Assembly: GCF_006716565.1 (NCBI RefSeq)
Contig: NZ_VFPG01000001.1
Location: 4,154,001-4,218,000, forward strand
From: Nocardia bhagyanarayanae
GTDB lineage: Bacteria; Actinomycetota; Actinomycetes; Mycobacteriales; Mycobacteriaceae
Length of the DNA stretch: 64,000 bases
Reading direction: 5' to 3'
Shown here: in pieces, positions 19,049 through 27,487 of the stretch
Numbering within the stretch: the stretch's first letter is position 1
Layout: every line of letters begins with the position of its first letter
Position numbers and translations under genes: made by a program
Notes under the pieces: generated by a model
Databases searched by the model: none
Seen by the model: only the letters and a program-made list of their open reading frames with translations
What the model was told of the DNA's origin: nothing

Positions 19049-19897
19049 TCACCCTCGCCCGGCGCCGAGCGCCGCGAGCTGATCGAGCACCTCCCGCTCG
19101 TCGCGGTCGTAGACCGACGGCGCCGGAGTGGTCTCCACCGCCGTCGCCACCGTGCCGGAGTCCATCACATCGATACGACTGAAACCGGACCCGGCGAAGC
19201 CGCGGTGCCTGCCCGCGGGCGCGAACGGGTCGACCCGATACGCCAGCGCGGGGCCGATCCACACCGGAACGCCCGCCAGCGCACCGGCCGCTGTCGCGTG
19301 GTTGTGGCCGCACACGATCATCTGGACGTCGGAACCGCGGACCGCCTCGGCCAGCAGTTCCGGCCGGTGCAGGCGCAGCAGGTCGGGACCGGCGACGGGA
19401 GAGGGAATCGGCGGGTGGTGCAACACCAGCAGCGTTCCGCGCGGCGCGGGCGCGCTCAGCTCGGATGCCAGCCAGTCGAGCTGCGGTCCGGTCAGCCCGC
19501 CGTGGTGCCGGCCGGGAACGGTGCTGTCCAACACGATGATTCGCAACCCACGCACCCGCATGACATGATCGATCGTGGTCTCGGGATCCACGGTCCGATC
19601 GAGCAGCCCCGCGGCGAACGCGACACGCTCGTCGTGATTGCCCATGGCGTAGACGATTTCGGCGCCGAGCGCGGCGGCCGCGGGCGCGACCACCGCGCGC
19701 AACCGCTGGTACGCCTCGGGTGCGCCGTTGTCGGCGAGGTCGCCGGAGAGCACCAGCGCGTCGATCGGACGGCCCGCGGCGACCAGCTGGGACAGGGTCC
19801 GGCGCACAGTCGCGAACGTGTCGACCGTGCCGTGCACCAGCTCACCCTCCGCACGCAGGTGCAGATCGGTGAGCTGGACGACCGTGACGGCGTTCAT
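19049..19897 (-). CDS. cytosolic metallophosphodiesterase in ABC operon
   Basis: A 282-residue calcineurin-like phosphoesterase. All metal-site blocks are present in order: QLTDLHL (near residue 10), LSGDLADNG (near 50), YAMGNHDER (near 87), LVLHHPPI (near 155) and CGHNHAT (near 197). This set matches class III phosphodiesterases such as CpdA (cAMP) and GpdQ (glycerophosphodiesters). No signal peptide is seen, so it acts inside the cell. It is translationally coupled to the binding-protein gene (4-nt overlap) and sits between it and the permeases. This suggests that it hydrolyses an imported phosphodiester, for example glycerophosphocholine; the substrate is inferred only. Confidence 0.88.
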   Translation of the reverse strand: MNAVTVVQLTDLHLRAEGELVHGTVDTFATVRRTLSQLVAAGRPIDALVLSGDLADNGAPEAYQRLRAVVAPAAAALGAEIVYAMGNHDERVAFAAGLLDRTVDPETTIDHVMRVRGLRIIVLDSTVPGRHHGGLTGPQLDWLASELSAPAPRGTLLVLHHPPIPSPVAGPDLLRLHRPELLAEAVRGSDVQMIVCGHNHATAAGALAGVPVWIGPALAYRVDPFAPAGRHRGFAGSGFSRIDVMDSGTVATAVETTPAPSVYDRDEREVLDQLAALGAGRG

Positions 19898-21267
19898 GCG
19901 ACCGGGAGCAGTTTGCGGCCCTGCTCCTGCGCGGCCGTCAGGGTGGACTTCGGATCGGCGCCGTGGAAGACGACGGCCTCGACCGCGTCCATCATGCCGT
20001 CACGGATCTGGAGATAGTTGTTGCCCGGCATGGAGATCCACGGCTCCATCGTCGCCAGCTGGGCGACGTTCGGCGCGAGCAGCGGATTGCGGCGCGCCCA
20101 GTCCCGCAGGCCGTCCTCGTCGTCGAGCAGGCCGGTGCGCAGTGGCAGATACCCGATGCCCTGCGCGATACGGACGTAGGCGCGCTCGCTGGTGAGGAAT
20201 TCGATCAGCTGCCATGCCGCGCGCTGCTTGGCCGGGTCGTCGGACAGAATGTACAGGGAGGCACCGGAATTCGTTGGCACGGTCGGCTTGTCGCCGAAGC
20301 TCGGCATCGGGGCCGAACGCAGATCCCAGCGATCCTGCGCGCCCTTCACGAACTGCCCCTGGATCGCGCTGGTCTCCAGAATCATGCCGATCTCGCCGCG
20401 GCCGAACGCCTCGTACCCCTGCTTCTGGTTCAGCGCGGGCATGGCGCCGCCGCGGACCAGGTCCTGCGCCATCTTCGTCACCTCGACCGCGGCATCCTCC
20501 GCGTAGGTGAGGGTGCGCCGGTCCTCGGTGAGCACCCGGCCGCCGTTGGACCGCACCAGCGACTGGAAGCACCAGTCCTTGGCCGTCTTGGTCAGGCAAT
20601 CGATGTACACGCCGTCCTTGCCGGTCGCCGCGGTGATCGCCTCGGCCGCCTCGGCCACCTGCCGCCAGGTCGTGGGCGGGCGGTCCGGGTCGAGCCCGGC
20701 CTGCGCGAAAAGCGTGGCGTTGTAATACAACACGGGCGTGGAGAAGACGAACGGGACGCCGTAGGTCTGACCGTTCCAGTCGGCGAGGGTGCGCGCACGC
20801 GGCGCGTAGCCGTGCTCGGCGCCGTCGAAGTTCCGCCGCACCGCGTCCCTGCCGACCAGCGCGTCGAGCGGTTTGGCGCGCAATGCGTTGACGGTGAAAT
20901 CCAGATCGCTGAAACCCAGCTGAGCCACGTCCGGCGGCGCTCCCGCCACGAGCTGGTTCTGGATGCTGGAGATGGTGTCGGTGGCCGGATTCGGGCTGTT
21001 GCCCTGCGGTTTCTGCGCCGTCACCGAGATGTTCGGGTGCGCGGCGCGGAATTCGGTCAGCAGCGCGTCGAAGGTGTCGGTCCACGCACCCGCCATGCCG
21101 TAGTTGTAGGACTCGAAGACGATCGAGACCTGTTGATCCGGCGCCAGTTCCGGGACGGGACCGATAGGCGACGGCGCGTCGGACGCCGTACTCCCGAGTC
21201 CGCCGCAGGCGCCGGCCGCCAGGGTGGTCGCCAGGGCGATGCCCAGGGCGGAGATCATGCGTTTCAC
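19894..21267 (-). CDS. extracellular solute-binding lipoprotein, UgpB/MalE class
   Basis: A 457-residue substrate-binding lipoprotein (lipobox AAGAC, Cys21). Family-1 features include ISSIQNQLVAGAPPDVAQLG (near residue 105), YGVPFVFSTPVLYYNATLFAQAGLDPDRPPTTW (near 165) and a C-terminal AWQLIEFLTSERAY. The form resembles UgpB-type receptors for glycerol-3-phosphate or glycerophosphodiesters, but sugars cannot be excluded. It is the second gene of the operon, 31 nt after the ATPase, and overlaps the metallophosphodiesterase start by 4 nt. Confidence 0.88.
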   Translation of the reverse strand: MKRMISALGIALATTLAAGACGGLGSTASDAPSPIGPVPELAPDQQVSIVFESYNYGMAGAWTDTFDALLTEFRAAHPNISVTAQKPQGNSPNPATDTISSIQNQLVAGAPPDVAQLGFSDLDFTVNALRAKPLDALVGRDAVRRNFDGAEHGYAPRARTLADWNGQTYGVPFVFSTPVLYYNATLFAQAGLDPDRPPTTWRQVAEAAEAITAATGKDGVYIDCLTKTAKDWCFQSLVRSNGGRVLTEDRRTLTYAEDAAVEVTKMAQDLVRGGAMPALNQKQGYEAFGRGEIGMILETSAIQGQFVKGAQDRWDLRSAPMPSFGDKPTVPTNSGASLYILSDDPAKQRAAWQLIEFLTSERAYVRIAQGIGYLPLRTGLLDDEDGLRDWARRNPLLAPNVAQLATMEPWISMPGNNYLQIRDGMMDAVEAVVFHGADPKSTLTAAQEQGRKLLPVA

Positions 21268-21298
21268 GGGTCGCTCCTCGTGTTCGGTGTTCGTCGCG

Positions 21299-22420
21299 TC
21301 AGACCGCCGACAGCGCGGTGGTCTCGGTGGTCGAAAGAGGTTGTGGCTCTCGCCAACTCAGCCGCAGCCCGGAGTCCGGATCGAAGAGGTGCAGATCGGC
21401 GGGCGCGGCGTCGAGTTCGACGGCATCCCCGGGGCGGACCGCGGCGGGCCGGGCGACGCGCGCGCAGACCGACTGTCCGCCGAGGTCCACGTGCAGCAAC
21501 TCCTCGCTGCCGAGGTTCTCGACCATCGTCACGCGGCCGCGCAGCGCGCCCCGCTCCGCGACCACACGTAACCGCTCCGGGCGGACGCCCACGGTGACCG
21601 CGACGTCACCGTGCGCGCCCGCGATGCCGAGCGCGCCGTCGAGCCCCTCCGCGACCACACGCAGTCGACCGTCGCGCTCGGTGACGGTGGCGGACAGCAG
21701 ATTCATGGGCGGTGCGCCGAGGAACCCCGCGACGAACGTCGAGCGGGGCCGGTCGTAGAGCTCCTCGGGCGGGCCGACCTGCGCCAGCCTGCCGTCCTCG
21801 AACAGCGCGATGCGGGTGGCCATCGTCATCGCCTCCACCTGGTCGTGCGTGACGTACAGGAAGGTCGCGCCGAGCCTGCGGTGCAGCGCGATGAGTTCGG
21901 CGCGCGTCGCGCTGCGCAACTTCGCGTCCAGGTTCGACAGCGGCTCGTCCATGAGGAAGGCCCCCGGATCTCGAACCATGGCGCGCGCCAACGCGACTCG
22001 TTGCCGCTGACCGCCCGAGAGCGCGGCGGGGCGCCGCCGCAGCAGGGGCGTCAGCTCCAGTGCCGCGGCGACCTCCGCCACCCGCTCGGCGATCTCGGCG
22101 CGGGACCGGCGCCTGGCCCGCAGCGGGAACGCGATATTGCGTTCGACCGTGAGATGCGGGTACAGCGCGTAGCTCTGGAAGACCATGGCCAGATCCCGCT
22201 GCTGCGGCGCCGATCCGGTGATATCGCGGCCGTCGAGCAGGACGCGTCCGGAGGTCGGCGTCTCCAGTCCGGCGATCAGCCGCAGTAGCGTCGACTTGCC
22301 GCAGCCGCTCGGACCGAGCAGCACCATGAATTCGCCGTCGGCGATGTCCAGGGACACCTCGCGCACCGCGTCGGTAGCGCCGAAACGTTTCGTCACCGCG
22401 TCGATCTGCAGCCGGGCCAT
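21299..22420 (-). CDS. ABC import ATPase, UgpC/MalK class
   Basis: A 373-residue ATPase of the carbohydrate importer type. Walker A is GPSGCGKST near residue 39, the signature is LSGGQRQRVALARAM near 135, and Walker B is FLMDEPLSNLDAKLR near 158. A C-terminal TOBE/OB region (near 280-370) is the regulatory domain of MalK/UgpC proteins. The ATG at 22420 has GAGGAGG upstream; an in-frame upstream extension is rejected for lack of homology. It is the first gene of the five-gene operon. Confidence 0.93.
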   Translation of the reverse strand: MARLQIDAVTKRFGATDAVREVSLDIADGEFMVLLGPSGCGKSTLLRLIAGLETPTSGRVLLDGRDITGSAPQQRDLAMVFQSYALYPHLTVERNIAFPLRARRRSRAEIAERVAEVAAALELTPLLRRRPAALSGGQRQRVALARAMVRDPGAFLMDEPLSNLDAKLRSATRAELIALHRRLGATFLYVTHDQVEAMTMATRIALFEDGRLAQVGPPEELYDRPRSTFVAGFLGAPPMNLLSATVTERDGRLRVVAEGLDGALGIAGAHGDVAVTVGVRPERLRVVAERGALRGRVTMVENLGSEELLHVDLGGQSVCARVARPAAVRPGDAVELDAAPADLHLFDPDSGLRLSWREPQPLSTTETTALSAV

Positions 22421-22569
22421 CCGGATCCTCCTCTCGCACCGAGACCTGTCGAGTGTCGGGCGGCGGGGCGGGCGTCGCGGCGGGCGATAGGAAACGCCGA
22501 TCGCGCGAATCATGTCCCGCCATCGACCGCGTCCAGGGCGCGCCGCGACGGGACGGTCTTCTCGCCGAC

Positions 22570-22590
22570 GTCGGCGCGCCGGGCGCCGAC
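22570..22590. repeat. 8-bp hairpin upstream of a secreted-protein gene
   Basis: GTCGGCGC (22570-22577) pairs with GCGCCGAC (22583-22590) around a GCCGG loop. It lies a few nt before the GAGGAGA ribosome binding site of the gene at 22613, in the divergent region between it and the ABC ATPase gene. It may be a leader hairpin or an operator. Confidence 0.35.
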
Positions 22591-22612
22591 CCGACGAACA
22601 GAGGAGACCTCC

Positions 22613-23302
22613 ATGCGAAGCACCATCGCGACCTGCGCGCTACTGACCGCCGCGCTCGCTTTCGGCGCGGCAACGGCGAGCGCGGCGCCGGAATCCGGCG
22701 CGGTCGGATTTTCCGCGACCGCCACCGAAACGTCCGCCGTGATCACCGTCGACTCGGGTTCGATGGTGGTCGACGACGGCGAGTTCGAGATCAGGGCCGC
22801 GGACGGAACGGTGCTCGCCGGCACCGAATTGTCCTTTCGGGTAGACGATTTCGTGTTCCCCATCGCCGCCGAGATCGCCGGACGCTCGGCCACGCTGACC
22901 CCGCGCTTCGACCTCGCGCACGCCGTCTACCGGCCGGTCGCGCTGCCCTTCGAGGATCAGGCGCCGTGGAAGACGGAGTACGAGCGCGAGCAGGCGGCGT
23001 GGAGCCGGATGACCTCCACCATCTCGATGGGCGCCACCATCGGAACGCTGGTCGGCGGGCTCGGCGGCGCGGCCGTCGGCTGCGTGCTCGGCGGTGTCGT
23101 CGGCGCGACCGTTGCCTCGGCGACCATCCTCGGGCTGTTCGGTCCGTTCATCCCGGCCGCGGCCGTGGGCTGCCTCGGCGGCATCGTCGCCATCGGCGCG
23201 CTCGGCACCGTCGCCGGTCAGCTGCTGGTGACCGCCCCCGTCGCAGTCCTGGCCGCGACCCAGTACTTCACGACGATCAACACTCCGTTCCCCCGGAAGT
23301 GA
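22613..23302 (+). CDS. exported protein with C-terminal glycine-rich hydrophobic region
   Basis: A 229-residue exported protein of unknown function. Residues 1-25 form a Sec signal ending TASAAP. A beta-rich middle (near 30-100, with FRVDDFVFPIAAEI) is followed by a tail of about 95 residues rich in Gly and Ala (GTLVGGLGGAAVGCVLGGVVG and later), predicted as two or three weak membrane helices. I recall similar proteins as common in Nocardia but cannot give a function. A good GAGGAGA site precedes the ATG. Its 3' end overlaps the convergent MFS gene by 26 nt. Confidence 0.7.
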   Translation: MRSTIATCALLTAALAFGAATASAAPESGAVGFSATATETSAVITVDSGSMVVDDGEFEIRAADGTVLAGTELSFRVDDFVFPIAAEIAGRSATLTPRFDLAHAVYRPVALPFEDQAPWKTEYEREQAAWSRMTSTISMGATIGTLVGGLGGAAVGCVLGGVVGATVASATILGLFGPFIPAAAVGCLGGIVAIGALGTVAGQLLVTAPVAVLAATQYFTTINTPFPRK

Positions 23303-24455
23303 TTTCGGCGCCGCGGCGCGTCGTGGCGCGCGCCCGCTCGCGCGTCACGACCAGCGCCGCGGCGATGGCCAGGCCGAGCACCGCCGTGGCGATGGCGAAC
23401 GCGACTCGGTAACCCTCGCCGAGCACCGGCGCGACGACCAGCGGGCCGAGCATCTGACCCGCACCGTAGACGGCGGTGAGCGGTGCGGCGGCGTCCGCGC
23501 CGGACAGCTCGCCGCCGACGCGCATGGCGAGCATGACGATGCCCATGAAGGTGGCGCCGAACAGGGCGGCCGAGACCAGCACCGCCCACGTCGCGCCGGT
23601 CACCGCCGGTAGCAGCGCCGAGAAGGCTTGGGCGAGCAACGCGATCGGCAGCGCGAGGGCGGGTGTCACGCGGCGCGCGGCCGCCGCCCACAGCACCGTG
23701 GCGGGCGCGGCGGCGGCGCCGACCACGATCCACACCGAGGAGCCGAGCACCGGACCGCGCTGCTCGCTCACCGCGGCCACCAGGAAGGTGCCGATGACGA
23801 TGTAACCGAGCCCCTCGAGGAAGTACGCCGGGAGCAGCGCCCGCCACGCCCGGCTCGGCGCCGCCGCGGCCAGTCCCGCGGCTCGGCCGGGACGGATGTC
23901 GAGGCGCAGCGCGGGCGCGAGCAGGATCGCGGTGAGCGCGGCCGCGCCGAGCCACATGCCCTGCCAGGACAGCACGGGCCGCGCCGCGAGCACCAGGACG
24001 CCGGTCAGCGCGATGCCGAAACCGACACCACCGAAAGCGATTCCGGCGGCGCGGCCGGACCCGTCGTGCCTGGCCATGGCGCCTGCGCAGCCGACGAAGA
24101 CGACGGCGCTCGCGACCCCAGCGATCAGCCGCAGCGCGGCGGCGACCGGTGTCGGCGCGGGCACCGCCATCAGCGCCTCGCTCGCGACGAGGGCTACGGC
24201 GGCCGCGCGGAAGGATCGGGGGTTGCTGCCCTGCGGCCTGCGCGCGAGCAGTACCGCGCCGAGCAGATAGCCCGCGTAGTTGGCGGTGGCGATGACCGCG
24301 CCGTCGCTCGCGCTGATGCGGTGCGCGTCGACCATGACCGGCAGCAGCGGCGTGTAGACGAAACGCCCGACGCCCATCGCGGCGGCCAGGCCCGCGGCGG
24401 CGGCGAGCGCGGGACGCAGCGAGGTGGGCGGGGCGGCGACGGCGCAACTGGTCAC
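23277..24455 (-). CDS. YbfB/YjiJ family MFS transporter
   Basis: A 392-residue transporter with about 12 membrane segments. The first helix and loop MGVGRFVYTPLLPVMVDAHR is the hallmark of the YbfB/YjiJ family, whose substrates are unknown. The start is the GTG at 24455, lying inside a perfect palindrome GGTCACGTGACC (24450-24461). The gene is 25 nt downstream of the SDR gene on the same strand and may be co-transcribed with it. Its 3' end overlaps the convergent secreted-protein gene. Confidence 0.88.
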   Translation of the reverse strand: MTSCAVAAPPTSLRPALAAAAGLAAAMGVGRFVYTPLLPVMVDAHRISASDGAVIATANYAGYLLGAVLLARRPQGSNPRSFRAAAVALVASEALMAVPAPTPVAAALRLIAGVASAVVFVGCAGAMARHDGSGRAAGIAFGGVGFGIALTGVLVLAARPVLSWQGMWLGAAALTAILLAPALRLDIRPGRAAGLAAAAPSRAWRALLPAYFLEGLGYIVIGTFLVAAVSEQRGPVLGSSVWIVVGAAAAPATVLWAAAARRVTPALALPIALLAQAFSALLPAVTGATWAVLVSAALFGATFMGIVMLAMRVGGELSGADAAAPLTAVYGAGQMLGPLVVAPVLGEGYRVAFAIATAVLGLAIAAALVVTRERARATTRRGAEITSGGTEC

Positions 24456-24461
24456 GTGACC
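24450..24461. promoter_or_regulatory. palindrome overlapping the MFS start codon
   Basis: GGTCACGTGACC is a perfect 12-bp palindrome covering the GTG start at 24455. On the reverse strand a TACCGT hexamer (24464-24469) lies 8 nt before that start. A protein bound here would cover the transcription start. Confidence 0.35.
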
Positions 24462-24480
24462 TGACGGTACCGCGCTCCGG

Positions 24481-25329
24481 TCAGTCGTTGCGCGGCACCC
24501 GCCCGTCGACGTCGGTGAACCCGTACTGGTCGGCGAGATCGGCCACTCGCCAGGCCATTCCGGTGCGTGCGCGCCGCCGCGGATCGGCGGCCAGCGCGAC
24601 GACGGCGCGACCCGGGAAGCGCGGCGTCTCCGCGGCGCCGAGATCGAAGGTGCCCTCGCCGGGCAGGGTGACCAGGCGGCGTCCCTCGGCGTCGGCGGGG
24701 ACCAGCTGAAGCAGTTCGGTGTCCACGATCCCCGGCCACAGCGAGACCACGGTGACCTCGGTGTCGGCGAGTTCGTTGGCCATGTCGGCGGTGAGCCGGT
24801 CCAGCGCGGTCTTGGCCACGCCGTAGACCGCGTTGTGCATGTAACGCCGGGCTCCCGGCGACGAGACGTTGACGACGAGCCCGCCCGAGCCGATCAGCAG
24901 TGGCGCGGCGTAGAAGCTTGCCGCGTAATGGGATCGGACGCCAACGTCGAAGGTCTCGTCCCAGGCGCTCGGTGGCACCTCCCAGAACGGTTTGCCGAGC
25001 CAGCGGGCCGCGGCGGGGGAGTTGTAGACATTGTTCACCAGCACGTCGAGGCGGCCGTGTTCGGCGCGCACCCGCTCGAAGAGGCGATGCACGGCGTCGT
25101 CGTCGCGGTGATCGCAGACGAAGGGGACGCCCTGCCCGCCGAGCGCGTCGATCTCGGCCGCGGTGTCGTGCACGGTGCCGGGTAGTCGGCCCGCCGTCGC
25201 CGACCGCCCGGTGACGTAGACCGTCGCGCCCGCCGCGCCCAATTCCAGCGCGATGCCCTTGCCGATGCCGCGGCTCGCGCCGGTGACGACCGCGACCCGG
25301 CCGTGGAGTTCTCGAGGTATTCCGCTCAC
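24481..25329 (-). CDS. short-chain dehydrogenase/reductase (DHRS1-like)
   Basis: A 282-residue SDR. The cofactor motif is TGASRGIGKG (residues 16-25), the structural motif is LVNNVYNSP, and the catalytic set is Ser156, Tyr169 and Lys173 (YGVAK). The VNNVYN form resembles the DHRS1 branch. The physiological substrate is unknown. It is divergent from the epoxide-hydrolase-like gene, and a KstR-type palindrome lies 25-39 bp upstream. That suggests a link to sterol or lipid catabolism. The MFS gene follows 25 nt downstream. Confidence 0.9.
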   Translation of the reverse strand: MSGIPRELHGRVAVVTGASRGIGKGIALELGAAGATVYVTGRSATAGRLPGTVHDTAAEIDALGGQGVPFVCDHRDDDAVHRLFERVRAEHGRLDVLVNNVYNSPAAARWLGKPFWEVPPSAWDETFDVGVRSHYAASFYAAPLLIGSGGLVVNVSSPGARRYMHNAVYGVAKTALDRLTADMANELADTEVTVVSLWPGIVDTELLQLVPADAEGRRLVTLPGEGTFDLGAAETPRFPGRAVVALAADPRRRARTGMAWRVADLADQYGFTDVDGRVPRND

Positions 25330-25354
25330 GACTCTCGGACATTACCGTTACTTG

Positions 25355-25368
25355 TAGAACGCGTTCTA
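25355..25368. promoter_or_regulatory. KstR-type palindromic operator
   Basis: TAGAACGCGTTCTA is a perfect 14-bp palindrome in the 54-bp gap between the SDR (start 25329) and the hydrolase (start 25384). It fits the published KstR consensus TNNAACNNGTTNNA of the cholesterol-catabolism repressor in mycobacteria and rhodococci. A TAGATT hexamer (25367-25372) overlaps its right edge, so a bound repressor could block the rightward promoter and possibly the leftward one. Confidence 0.7.
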
Positions 25369-25383
25369 GATTTGGAGGCGATA

Positions 25384-26373
25384 GTGGAGCTGACGCATCG
25401 GTTCTTGACCACCAACGGCATCCGGATGCACATCGCCGAACAGGGTAGCGGCCATCCCGTGGTGTTCTGTCACGGCTTCCCGCACACCTGGTTCGTCTGG
25501 CATCGGCAGCTCGCCGCGGTCGCCGCCGCCGGGCATCACGCCATCGCCCCGGACCTGCGCGGATACGGCCGGACCGAGGCTCCCGATGATCCAGCCGAGT
25601 ACACGAATCGCGCCGTCATCGGCGATCTTCTCGGCCTGTTGGACGACATCGGCGCCGAGCGCGCGGTGTTCGTCGGCCTGGATTTCGGCGCCGCGCTGGT
25701 GTGGGAGCTGGCGTTGCGCGCACCCGAGCGGGTGGCGGGCGTCATCGTGCTGAACAACCCCTACGCGCCGCGCCCGCCGCGGGCGCCCTCCGAGCTGTGG
25801 GCCAAGGCGGCCGCGCGCCATTTCCTGCACCTGGACTATTTCCAGCGGCCCGGTGTCGCGGATGCCGAGCTCGCGGCCCGTCCGCGCGAATTCCTCGCCC
25901 GCGTCTACTATTCGCTCAGCGCCGACTACCACTACCTCGACACCTGGCGTTTCCCCGCCGAGGGCACCGGCTATCTCGACGTGCTTCCCGAGGCTCCGGC
26001 GCTGCCGTGGCGCTGGCTGTCCGAGGACGAGTTCGCTACGCTCGCAGCCGATTTCGAGCGCACCGGCTTCACCGGCGGCCTCAACTGGTACCGCAACCTG
26101 GACCGGAACTGGACGCTGACCGCCGACTACGCGGACGCCGAGGTGAGCGTGCCCACGTACTTCCTCTACGGTGACCGCGATCCGGATATGGAGGGCTTCA
26201 GCGGGCGCGATCCGCTGGGCACCCTACGCGCGTATGTGCCGGACCTGCGCGCGGTGACCAAGATTCCCGACGCGGGCCACCTCGTCCAGCTCGAGCGCGC
26301 CGACGAGGTGAACGCGCTGATCACCGCGCACCTGGCCGACCTGACGTCGGCCACCGCCGACGTCCCGGTCTGA
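25384..26373 (+). CDS. alpha/beta hydrolase, epoxide-hydrolase-like
   Basis: A 329-residue alpha/beta-hydrolase. The oxyanion motif HGFP is at residues 30-33. The nucleophile elbow is GLDFG, with Asp100 rather than Ser, as in epoxide hydrolases and haloalkane dehalogenases. The charge-relay pair is probably Asp in YGDRDPDM (near 265) and His in AGHLVQLE (near 300). A Tyr-rich cap (YYSLSADYHYLDTW) favours epoxide hydrolase. The GTG at 25384 has GGAGGCG upstream. The divergent KstR-type operator suggests control by a lipid-responsive TetR repressor. Confidence 0.85.
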   Translation: MELTHRFLTTNGIRMHIAEQGSGHPVVFCHGFPHTWFVWHRQLAAVAAAGHHAIAPDLRGYGRTEAPDDPAEYTNRAVIGDLLGLLDDIGAERAVFVGLDFGAALVWELALRAPERVAGVIVLNNPYAPRPPRAPSELWAKAAARHFLHLDYFQRPGVADAELAARPREFLARVYYSLSADYHYLDTWRFPAEGTGYLDVLPEAPALPWRWLSEDEFATLAADFERTGFTGGLNWYRNLDRNWTLTADYADAEVSVPTYFLYGDRDPDMEGFSGRDPLGTLRAYVPDLRAVTKIPDAGHLVQLERADEVNALITAHLADLTSATADVPV

Positions 26374-26383
26374 CACCGCGACG

Positions 26384-27487
26384 TCATCCCGGCAGCCTCG
26401 GGACGCGAGTCGCGACGACCCGGGTGCGGACGGCGGCGAGCACCGTGATCACCAAGACCGTCATGAGCTCCAGGAGGTTCCAGGCGAGCGGGTCGACGGT
26501 GGGTTCGACGGGCTGCGGATCCGCCGCTTTCGGTGGTCGCGCGGGGAGCGGCTGCGGCACGGGCTCCGGTGTACGGGCTTGCGCCGGAAGGGGTTCGGGC
26601 GCGGCCTGCGGTGACGGGGCGGGCAGCGGCGGCTCGAGTCGCAGCGGAATGCCGGGCGTCGGGGGTGTCATCGGGAGCAGCAGGAGGCAGGTGAGCAGTG
26701 CGCTGCCACCGAGTGCCGAGCCCGCGGCGCTGCCGAGGGCCGAACCGCTGGAACCTGGTCCGACGAGGCCGCTGCCCGTGGCGCTGCCGAGCGCCGAGCC
26801 GGAGCCGAGGAGACCGGGGCCCACCAGACCGCTGCCCAGAGCGGACCCGCTCGAGCCGGGACCGAGCAGACCACTTCCTGTCGCGCTGCCCAGTGCGAGT
26901 GCCGCGCTGCCCGCCGCCGCGCTGCCGGTGCAGGCCGTGCGGACGCTTCCGACGTCGAGGCCGAGGGCTTCCGCGGGGGTGGTGGCGGCCGGTTCGAGGG
27001 CCAAGTCGGTGTCCGTGCCGGAAACCGGCTCCGGCTCGTGGCCCGGCGCGCCCGCGACAGCAGCGGACTCGCGCGAGTCCTTCGGCGTGAGAGCCAAAGG
27101 TATTGCGGCGTAAGCGCTTCCGGTATCGATCGCCGTCAGATCCGTGATGGCGCTACCCGAGTGGGTCCTCGGCGCCGCGAGCGGCCCGGCAGAGGCGCTG
27201 CCGCTGCCGATCGGCGATCCGCCCGCGGTGCCACCGGCGCCGAGGCCCAGCGGCACGAGCGGCTGATCGGGCTCGACTGCGGGCTGTTCGCCGACGCGAA
27301 GCGCTCCGCCTGTGCTGCCGGTGGCGATGCCGGGCGGCACCAGCGGCTCGGCGAGCGCCGGGACCGGTTGTGTCAACAGTGCCGCGGCTACCGGCACAAT
27401 GGCGAGTCCTGCCCTCGCGCAACGCCTTTTCGCGCCGGGATCGTTCCCTGTCGCGCCGGCGCGACCCGATCTACCGGTGCGGAACAT
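26384..27487 (-). CDS. exported low-complexity repeat protein
   Basis: A 367-residue protein I cannot assign to a family. A signal-like segment (GLAIVPVAAALLTQPVPALAEP) is followed by repeats of the type GSATGSGLLGPGSSGSALGS in the middle (near 195-265), a Pro-rich stretch with many PxP motifs (near 285-335) and one hydrophobic segment near the C terminus (LLELMTVLVITVLAAV). It could be a wall-spanning, membrane-tethered protein. The start is uncertain; ATG 27487 overlaps the upstream DUF4239 gene by 17 nt and a GTG at 27535 is also possible. The repeats are encoded by near-identical DNA copies. Confidence 0.6.
   Translation of the reverse strand: MFRTGRSGRAGATGNDPGAKRRCARAGLAIVPVAAALLTQPVPALAEPLVPPGIATGSTGGALRVGEQPAVEPDQPLVPLGLGAGGTAGGSPIGSGSASAGPLAAPRTHSGSAITDLTAIDTGSAYAAIPLALTPKDSRESAAVAGAPGHEPEPVSGTDTDLALEPAATTPAEALGLDVGSVRTACTGSAAAGSAALALGSATGSGLLGPGSSGSALGSGLVGPGLLGSGSALGSATGSGLVGPGSSGSALGSAAGSALGGSALLTCLLLLPMTPPTPGIPLRLEPPLPAPSPQAAPEPLPAQARTPEPVPQPLPARPPKAADPQPVEPTVDPLAWNLLELMTVLVITVLAAVRTRVVATRVPRLPG

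Noticed and set aside
19963..21597. 544-codon forward frame opposite the solute-binding protein gene
   Set aside because: Composition is that of an antisense frame. The binding protein has lipobox and family motifs.
22453..23412. 319-codon forward frame over the secreted-protein gene
   Set aside because: Arg-rich wrong-frame translation. The 22613 frame has a good ribosome site and a signal peptide.
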